Part shown: positions 7,361 through 12,426 of the stretch, in pieces | How the letters are laid out: each line of letters begins with the position of its first letter | How positions within the stretch are numbered: position 1 is the stretch's first letter | DNA from: JBKPIY01 sp046730475 | Lineage (GTDB): Bacteria; Actinomycetota; Thermoleophilia; Solirubrobacterales; 70-9 | Direction of reading: 5' to 3' | NCBI GenBank assembly: GCA_046730475.1 | Contig: JBKPIY010000069.1 | Span: forward strand, 1-12,426 | Length of the DNA: 12,426 nucleotides | Program-made: the position numbers and the translations under genes | The notes under the pieces: model-generated | What the model was told of the DNA's origin: nothing | What the model saw: the letters and a program-made list of their open reading frames with translations, nothing else | The model's database searches: none

Positions 7361-8281
7361 ATGGCACTCGGTTTCGACGGAAAGCTCTACATCCTCGCGT
7401 TCGACCATCGCGGATCGTTCACGAAGCGGTTCGGGATCGAGGGCGACCCCAGCCCGGAGGACACCGAGCGGATCGCCGACGGCAAGCACCTGATCTTCGA
7501 GGGGATCGAGGCGGCGCTCGAGCGCGGCGCCGATCCGTCGGTGACCGGCGCCCTGGTCGACGAGCAGTTCGGAGGCCCCACCCGGGTCCCCGAGGAGGCG
7601 AAGGCGGAGGGGATCAAGCTCGCGATGCCGGTCGAGAAGAGTGGGCAGAACGAGTTCGACTTCGAGTACGGCGAGGACTTCGGCGCCCACATCGAGCGCT
7701 ACGACCCCGACTTCTCGAAGGTGCTCGTCCGCTACAACCCCGGCGGCGACGGTGAGATGAACGAGCGGCAGGCCGAGCGGCTGAAGCGGTTGTCCGACTG
7801 GCTGCACGGGAACGACCGCAAGTTCCTGTTCGAGCTCCTGGTCCCCGCCGAGCAGTCCCAGCTCGACTCGGTCGACGGTGACTCCGACCGCTACGACGCC
7901 GAGCTTCGCCCGGAGCTGATGATCGGGGCGATCGTCGAGCTCCAGGAGGCCGGCGTCGAGCCCGACATCTGGAAGATCGAGGGCGTCGACGAGCGCGCCG
8001 ACTGCGAGCGGATCGCCGCCCAGTGCCGGGCGGGCGGCCGCGACGGCGTCGCCTGCGTGGTCCTCGGCCGCGGCGCCGATGACGACAAGGTCGACCATTG
8101 GCTGCGCCAGGGCGCCCCCGTCGAGGGCTATGTCGGGTTCGCGATCGGCCGCTCGATCTGGGGAGGGCCACTGAAGGGCTTCATCGAGGGGGGCCTCTCA
8201 CGCGAGGACGCGGCCTCGGGGGCGGCCGACAACTACCTGCGCTTCATCTCGGTCTACGAATCCGCCGAGTCCGCAAGCTAG
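7361..8281 (+). CDS. DUF2090-family class I aldolase-like protein
   Basis: A cytosolic 306-residue protein, probably a TIM-barrel enzyme acting on a phosphorylated sugar. The start LYILAFDHRGSF and the end GFAIGRSIWGGPLKGFIEG followed by AADNYLRFISVYESAE match the DUF2090 domain, which also occurs as the C-terminal half of some IolC proteins (inositol breakdown) and is related to tagatose-bisphosphate aldolases (LacD). GFAIGRSIWG would be the phosphate-binding end of the barrel. K205 in DIWKIEG is the best candidate for the Schiff-base lysine, and K120 in SKVLVRYNP is a second conserved-looking lysine. It stands alone: no kinase, isomerase or inositol gene is nearby, so the substrate is unknown. 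No ribosome site precedes the ATG, and I find no alternative ATG, GTG or TTG in frame upstream, so a leaderless or weakly translated message is possible. It ends 15 bp from the convergent M50 gene. Confidence 0.85.
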   Translation: MALGFDGKLYILAFDHRGSFTKRFGIEGDPSPEDTERIADGKHLIFEGIEAALERGADPSVTGALVDEQFGGPTRVPEEAKAEGIKLAMPVEKSGQNEFDFEYGEDFGAHIERYDPDFSKVLVRYNPGGDGEMNERQAERLKRLSDWLHGNDRKFLFELLVPAEQSQLDSVDGDSDRYDAELRPELMIGAIVELQEAGVEPDIWKIEGVDERADCERIAAQCRAGGRDGVACVVLGRGADDDKVDHWLRQGAPVEGYVGFAIGRSIWGGPLKGFIEGGLSREDAASGAADNYLRFISVYESAESAS

Positions 8282-8296
8282 GACCGCCGGTGCCTG

Positions 8297-9464
8297 TCAG
8301 CCGCGGGCGCCCGCCGGGGTGCCCCCGCCCGTACGCGGCCGCTCCCGGTCGGCCAGCAGGCCCCTGGCCCGGACCGCCCGCTGGATCGCCGTCTGGGACA
8401 GAATCCCGATCTGGCCGTCGTCGCAGACCACGATCGCCCGCTTGCGGCGCTGGAACCCCGGGCTGCCGGAGAGCTCCTCGATCGTCACGTGCTCGCCGAC
8501 CACGAGCGAGGGATCGCGGTCGGCCACGTCCTTCGCGCGGGTAGTTTCGCGGGCCTCCGCCGGCACCGACTCCACCAGCTCGATCGTGAGCAGGCCGACC
8601 ACGCGGCGGCCGTCGACGACGGGGAGCGAGTGGAATCCAAGTGGGGCGAAAAGGTCCCGCACGGCATCGCCGACCGTGAGGTCCGCATCGGCCGTGACCG
8701 CCGGCACCGCCATCACCTTGCGCAGCCCGAGGCCCGCGAAGATCGACTTGAGGCGGACCGAGCTCTCCTCGGCCTGCCCGGCGAAGATCAGGAAGATCCC
8801 GATCAGGGCCAGCCAGAGGAGGCCGGGAGCCCCCAGGAAGGCCCCGACGAACGCCAGGGCGATCATCACGTAGCCGAATCCGCGCCCCACCTCCGCCGCG
8901 GTTGTCGTTGCCCGTTCCAGGCTTCCCGTCCGCCGCCAGAGCAGCGACCGGACCACCCGACCGCCGTCGAGCGGAAAGGCGGGGAGCAGGTTGAAGACGA
9001 GGATCGCCGAGTTCACGTACGCCTGGTAGTCGACCAGCGCCACCAGCGCTTTGGGCCAGCTGGAGGGGATCGCAACCGCGACCGCCCCGAACACAACGGC
9101 GATCACCGCCGTCACGGCGGGACCCGCCAGGCCGAAAGCGAAGCTCCTCGTCGGGGCGGTGGGCTTCGCCCTTCAGCTTCGAGACGCCCCCGAGCAGCCA
9201 TAGCTCGATCCCCTCGATCTCGATTCCGTAGCGGCGGGCGACAATCGCGTGCCCGAGCTCGTGCAGAAGGATGCTCGCAAACAGGAGCAGGGCGCTCGCG
9301 AGGCCGAGCCCGTATGCCGCGGCCGGGGCGATCCCGGACACCTCGTCGGGGTAGTAGGTTGCCCCGAGCGACCAGGTGATCAGGGCGACGATCACCAGCC
9401 ACAGCGGGTGGACGCTGATCGGGATTCCCGCCAACCGTCCGATCCCGATCCCGGATCCGATCAT
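8297..9464 (-). pseudogene. Site-2 protease family M50 with two CBS domains (Rip3/Rv2625c-like), frame interrupted
   Basis: An intramembrane zinc metalloprotease in two frames. The first part starts at ATG 9464 (GGGGGAG seven bases upstream) and holds SVHPLWL, the zinc site HELGH (residues 68-72, catalytic E69) and IELWLLGGVSKLKGEAH. The second, readable alone from 9115, holds NLLPAFPLDGGR (third zinc ligand D166), further membrane segments and two CBS domains (about 250-370: SLPVVDGRRVVGLLTIE, then AIVVCDDGQIGILSQTAI). Removing one base of the AAA at 9135-9137 (TTT in the gene) joins both into 388 residues, reading ELRFGLAGPAVTAV, which is just what the family has there. CBS domains usually bind adenine nucleotides and would tune the protease. 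It follows the fusion gene after four bases, so it is translationally coupled. The break may be a real one-base insertion or an assembly error. If it is an error, this is a normal CDS. Confidence 0.85.
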
Positions 9465-9468
9465 TCTC

Positions 9469-10794
9469 TCACTCCCCCCGGGTGCTCGCGGTCGCCGAAT
9501 CCGCCTCGGGCGCCGCTCGCAGCCTCTCCACGAACCAGTCGCCGGCCAATTCGGCGACCTCCGCGAGGGCGCCGGGCTCCTCGAACAGGTGTCCGGCACC
9601 GGCGATCACCGCCAACTCGCGGCGACCAGGGATCAGCGCCTCGGCCTGACGGTTCAACTTCAGCACCTCGCGGTCGCGGCCGCCGACGATCAGCAGGGTC
9701 GGAGCCCTGACCTCGAGCAGGGCCGAGCCGGCGAGGTCGGGCAGGCCCCCTCGCGAGACGATGGCACCCACGTCGCGCGGAAGCTGAACTGCGGCAATCA
9801 GGGCGGCGGCCGCGCCGGTGCTGGCGCCGAAGTACGCCACGGGGAGGAAGCGAAGCTCGTCCTGCTCGCGCACCCAGCGGGTAGCGCCCGCGAGCCGGTT
9901 ACCGAGCAGGTCGACTGCGAACACCTTGGCGCGATCGCGCGACTCCTCGGGATCCAGCAGGTCGAAGAGCAGGGTGCCGAGGCCAAGGCCGTGAAGCCTG
10001 CGCGCCACGGCGACGTTGCGGGGGCTGTGACGGCTGCTGCCGCTTCCGTGGGCGAAGAGGATGAGGCCGATCGGACCGGGGGGAACGGAGAGGGAGCCCG
10101 GGAGGCGGACACCGCCGGCTTCGACCGTCACCTCGCGGACTTCGGGGCCGTCGTTTCCGCTGGAGGAGTGGAGGATGCGAAGAACCTCCTCATCCCTCAC
10201 CTGGGAGAAGTCCTGGTACCAGCGACCGAGGCCGTCTAGCGAGGGAGGGGTCAGGAGGATCACCAGCTCGTCGGCCTCCTCGGTCAGGGCGGCGGCCGCC
10301 TCGGGTGAGCAGACTGGAACGGCCAGCACCAGTTGGCTGGGGTCCTCGGCCCGGACCGCCCTCAGCGCCGCCGTGTCGGTGGACCCAGTGGCGACGCCGT
10401 CGTCGACGACGATCACCGCTCGCCCCGCGAAGTCGACGCGGGACCTCTCACCGCGGTAGAACGCCACTCGGCGTCGCAGCTCGGCCGATTCACGGGCGAC
10501 GATCGATCGCAGCTCCTCGTCGCCCACCCCCAGCGCCCTGACCGTCCTCGCGTCGATCACCTCGGTCCCCTCCTCCGCGACGGCGCCCATCGCAAGCTCC
10601 GGGTTCCGCGGCGCACCGAGCTTGCGGACCGCCAGCACCTCAAGGGGCGCATCGAGGGCGATCGCAATCTCGCGCGCAACGGGGACTCCGCCGCGAGGCA
10701 GGGCAACCACAATCGGGTCGCTGTCACGAAGCTGCCTCAGCTGGTCGGCGAGCCTGGCTCCTGCGTCGGCGCGGTCGCGGAACCTGGTCGCCAT
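9469..10794 (-). CDS. Phosphoribosyltransferase-alpha/beta hydrolase fusion protein
   Basis: A two-domain cytosolic protein of 441 residues. Residues 1-210 are a type I phosphoribosyltransferase: VALPRGGVPVAREIA near the start, and the PRPP-binding loop VIVVDDGVATGSTD (127-140) with its two acidic residues. Residues 220-425 are an alpha/beta hydrolase of the dienelactone-hydrolase kind: oxyanion-side FAHGSGSSRHSPRN (H249-G250), nucleophile elbow GASTG (S325), probable acid D374 in GGRDREV and H402 in GAGHLFEEPG, giving an intact triad. The same architecture and length are found in M. tuberculosis Rv0571c (from memory), a DosR-regulon protein of unknown reaction; which base or ester it acts on is unknown. 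It starts nine bases after the release-factor-like gene (GGGAG four bases before ATG) and ends four bases before the M50 protease, so it is the middle of an operon. Confidence 0.9.
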   Translation of the reverse strand: MATRFRDRADAGARLADQLRQLRDSDPIVVALPRGGVPVAREIAIALDAPLEVLAVRKLGAPRNPELAMGAVAEEGTEVIDARTVRALGVGDEELRSIVARESAELRRRVAFYRGERSRVDFAGRAVIVVDDGVATGSTDTAALRAVRAEDPSQLVLAVPVCSPEAAAALTEEADELVILLTPPSLDGLGRWYQDFSQVRDEEVLRILHSSSGNDGPEVREVTVEAGGVRLPGSLSVPPGPIGLILFAHGSGSSRHSPRNVAVARRLHGLGLGTLLFDLLDPEESRDRAKVFAVDLLGNRLAGATRWVREQDELRFLPVAYFGASTGAAAALIAAVQLPRDVGAIVSRGGLPDLAGSALLEVRAPTLLIVGGRDREVLKLNRQAEALIPGRRELAVIAGAGHLFEEPGALAEVAELAGDWFVERLRAAPEADSATASTRGE

Positions 10795-10803
10795 CGAGCT
10801 CCC

Positions 10804-11970
10804 TCAGTACCGAAGCAGGGCCACGACGCCGCCCTGCTCGGCGAGCGCGGCGGCGCTCTCACCCTCGACCGGGGTGATCGCGGCGCCGGTGGAGATGGCG
10901 AGCTCGATCATCCGCTCCAGCACCGGGACGCCGTCGGGCCCCGCCTCTTCCACAGGGGGAAGGCGGGGGTCCGGGTAGTCGCGCTCGGCGTCGTAGACGA
11001 GATGCTCGACTCGCCCCTCGCCGAGCGCCTGGAGCGTCTCCTGCAAGCCCAGGGCGCTGCGGCCCTCCGCGAAGGCGGCCTCCTTGATCCGCTCGATCAG
11101 CGCCCGCTCGCGGTCACGGTTGAAGTCGGGGAGGACCTCCTCGATGCGTTGCTCGATCTTCGCCACCGGTTCGGCGATCAGGTCCGCCTCCGCCGCGTGG
11201 CGAAGCTCGGCGCCGTCACCGAACCCACGCTCGAAAGGGCGGACGTAGCGCTCGTCGCCGAAGGCCAGGAGCTGGACCCAGCCGCGCTTCTTCGACTCGG
11301 TGCGCGCCAGCTCGCCGGTCTGCTCCGCGAATCGCTCGCGGGTGTGCTCGAGGCGCTGGTTGTACTGGTCGCGGCCCGCCGCGGAAGCCGCGCTTTGACG
11401 AGCGGGGTCATGCGGCTTCTCCGCCTTTCGCTCGCGCCAGTCCTCTCCGAAGTACTCGAGCTCCCAGTCGTGCAACTGCTCGACACGCCCGAGGCGCCAG
11501 TCGATCAGCCTCACCCGTTCCGAGGAGACCGCGGCGATCCCCCGCGGGGCCCCGTCGTCGAGCAGCTCCACCAGAGGGTGCACGTGGGCGATCGGGCCGT
11601 GGTGCACCTGGGTCCGTGAAGGCATCGCCTGAACCCCGTACCAGCGCTCCTCGCCTCCGTCCCGGGAAACCTCGACGAACCCGATCAGGCCGGGTGGCTC
11701 GCCGGCGGGCGCCTCGTCGAGGAGCTCACGCTCGAGGCGCTCCGCCGTCCCCTCGATCGCGAGTCGGTCGGCGCGGTCCTCGCCCTCCTCGCGGCCCCGC
11801 CTCGCCACCTCCGCGAGGCCGCTTCGCAGCTCCGTGCGCCAGGCCTCCCCCCGGTCGCCGGGGTCGATCCGGGCGTAGATCGAGATCACGCCGTGCTCGG
11901 GTCGCCAGCGCACCAGCGCGGCGACCGTCTCCTCGCTCGGGGAACCCAGCGACTCGGGGTCCGGAATCAT
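10804..11970 (-). CDS. Archaeo-eukaryotic release factor-like protein (baeRF / VLRF1, Rv2629-like)
   Basis: A 388-residue protein with the layout of bacterial relatives of eRF1/Pelota/Vms1. The N-terminal domain (about 15-135) contains GVISIYARIDPGDRGEAW. The central domain (about 140-290) opens with GIAAVSSERVRLIDWRLGRVEQLHDWE. The C-terminal eRF1 domain-3-like part (about 295-388) has ETLQALGEGRVEHLVYDAE and ends GVVALLRY. In the central domain AAGRDQYNQRLEHTRERF (198-214) sits where eRF1 proteins carry the GGQ loop, with Q202 in the place of the catalytic Gln. Such proteins are thought to act on ribosome-bound peptidyl-tRNA, for example in rescue of stalled or split ribosomes; for this branch that is inference. 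The ATG overlaps the stop of a small upstream ORF (ATGA). M. tuberculosis Rv2629 is of the same family and DosR-controlled. Confidence 0.85.
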   Translation of the reverse strand: MIPDPESLGSPSEETVAALVRWRPEHGVISIYARIDPGDRGEAWRTELRSGLAEVARRGREEGEDRADRLAIEGTAERLERELLDEAPAGEPPGLIGFVEVSRDGGEERWYGVQAMPSRTQVHHGPIAHVHPLVELLDDGAPRGIAAVSSERVRLIDWRLGRVEQLHDWELEYFGEDWRERKAEKPHDPARQSAASAAGRDQYNQRLEHTRERFAEQTGELARTESKKRGWVQLLAFGDERYVRPFERGFGDGAELRHAAEADLIAEPVAKIEQRIEEVLPDFNRDRERALIERIKEAAFAEGRSALGLQETLQALGEGRVEHLVYDAERDYPDPRLPPVEEAGPDGVPVLERMIELAISTGAAITPVEGESAAALAEQGGVVALLRY

Positions 11971-12068
11971 CCGAGCACCGCTCGGAGATCCTCGGGGAAG
12001 ACCCTAATCACATCCTCCAGCTGATTGGTCTTCTCCACGCCGCGATCGATCATCTCAACTTCGGACAT
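11967..12068 (-). CDS. Possible small leader protein, 33 residues, overlapping the release-factor-like gene
   Basis: A short frame starting MSEVEMIDRGVEK and ending FPEDLRAVLG. Its stop overlaps the start of the next gene as ATGA, the usual sign of translational coupling. The acidic, helix-prone sequence reads like a protein, and the frame could also start at the ATG at 12053 (28 residues). Neither start has a good ribosome site, and third positions are less GC-rich than in the neighbours. The frame stays open to 12266, but that part (Pro/Arg/Ala-rich) looks non-coding. I do not recognise a family. It may be the first gene of the operon, or chance. Confidence 0.35.
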   Translation of the reverse strand: MSEVEMIDRGVEKTNQLEDVIRVFPEDLRAVLG

Positions 12069-12281
12069 CCCGGGGCTGCTCGCCGACAATCGTTGCCGCC
12101 CCCACGGTAGGCGCCCGAGCCGCAGCCGCATCGGGGCTGCCCGCCCGTCCGGAGGAGACCTAGCCTTCGGGGCCGCGATGCTCGGCGCGGAGCCGGGTTG
12201 GGTGCTCGCCCTCCATCGCTGTGCGCCCGGGCCGGCGTAGGGTTCAGCCAGAGAACCAGAAATCAAGGAGGTTCCCCGTCT
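12069..12281. other. Intergenic region between the minus-strand operon and the Hsp20 remnant
   Basis: This 213-bp gap should contain the promoter of the leftward operon. I cannot assign -35/-10 hexamers on either strand. A single GCCCCGAA-like half-site (plus-strand TTCGGGGC, 12157-12164) recalls one arm of the mycobacterial DosR box, but the other arm is not there. AAGGAGG at 12265-12271 lies ten bases before the ATG at 12282 and is probably the original ribosome site of the hsp20 gene. Confidence 0.3.
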
Positions 12282-12414
12282 ATGACCCTCCCCGAAGGAG
12301 TGAAGCCCGACGACATCGAGGCCACCACCACCGATCGTGTCCTGGAGCTGAAGATCCTCTTCCCGGTCCCGAGGAGAAGCCGAAGACGGTCGAGGTAAGA
12401 CGAAGAGCGAGTAG
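12282..12414 (+). pseudogene. Hsp20 small heat-shock protein remnant (C-terminal end, two frameshifts)
   Basis: From ATG 12282 the frame reads MTLPEGVKPDDIEATTTDRVLELKI. Apart from the initial Met, this is the end of an alpha-crystallin domain (family pattern TLPEGV...I-A-...GVLE-I-P). As written it then runs off into PRRSRRRSR and stops at 12398. Restoring one C in the C-run at 12368-12370 gives PVPEEKPKTVEV, and restoring one base after GGT near 12394-12397 gives VKTKSE and the TAG at 12412-12414, a typical Hsp20 ending. Two single-base losses therefore separate this from a normal C-terminus. The N-terminal 90-100 residues are missing, although a strong AAGGAGG (12265-12271) and an ATG are in place. 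An internal deletion that fused the original start to the last strands would explain this. Hsp20 proteins are ATP-independent chaperones; this fragment lacks most of the core domain. Confidence 0.6.
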
Positions 12415-12426
12415 CGGCCGCGGCCG

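Noticed and set aside
6959..8098. A 379-codon minus-strand frame opposite the DUF2090 gene
   Set aside because: The opposite strand encodes a clear family member over the same bases, and the minus translation shows no family features.
8244..9599. Single 451-codon minus frame across the M50 gene
   Set aside because: Only the part from 9464 to about 9137 is protease sequence. Beyond the shifted base the translation is Arg/Gly/Pro-rich, while the real continuation lies in the other frame; the part before 9464 overlaps the fusion gene.
10333..11619. A 428-codon plus-strand frame opposite the fusion and release-factor-like genes
   Set aside because: The minus strand encodes two recognisable proteins with ribosome sites; the plus translation has no domain and crosses the boundary between the two genes.
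12150..12175. DosR-box-like motif upstream of the operon
   Set aside because: Only one half-site (TTCGGGGC on the plus strand) resembles the box; the partner arm does not match, about 9 of 20 positions overall.

Overview
The window reads as chromosomal DNA of a high-GC actinobacterium. The adenosylcobalamin-dependent ribonucleotide reductase with its NrdR repressor, the strong GC bias at third codon positions and the gene families present would fit a deep-branching lineage such as Thermoleophilia/Solirubrobacterales. That placement is inference from gene content and composition; no marker gene here proves it. I see no tRNA, rRNA, CRISPR array, insertion sequence or phage gene.

Left part (1-3610), transport, regulators and gene remnants: a DHA2-type MFS exporter (minus strand) is divergent from a helix-turn-helix regulator with an MmyB-like sensor domain. 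The pair shares a short AT-rich region that holds a small palindrome and a direct repeat. Next come two damaged genes side by side: the C-terminal half of a TetR-family repressor (minus strand) and an SMP-30/gluconolactonase-family gene (plus strand) that lacks its middle.

Centre (3611-7101), deoxyribonucleotide synthesis: nrdR and nrdJ overlap by one base (TGATG) and form one operon. Just upstream of nrdR lie two 16-bp inverted repeats with centres 30 bp apart. The first resembles the NrdR box well and the second only by symmetry and position, which suggests autoregulation. A stand-alone DUF2090/LacD-like aldolase gene follows (7361-8281).

Right part (8297-12068), a minus-strand operon with very tight spacing, in transcription order: a possible 33-codon ORF (ATGA overlap), an archaeo-eukaryotic release-factor-like protein (baeRF/Rv2629 type), a phosphoribosyltransferase-alpha/beta-hydrolase fusion (Rv0571c type), and a site-2 protease with two CBS domains (Rv2625c/Rip3 type) whose frame is broken by one extra base. 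All three larger families have members in the DosR dormancy regulon of Mycobacterium tuberculosis, but there they are spread over two loci. Finding them as one operon is the most interesting feature of the window. At the right edge, divergent from this operon, is the C-terminal end of an Hsp20 small heat-shock gene with two single-base losses. HspX, the classic DosR-regulon protein, is also Hsp20-family.

The window has an unusual number of broken genes for a chromosomal stretch: TetR, SMP-30, M50 protease and Hsp20. Some of the single-base breaks may be assembly errors rather than real decay.
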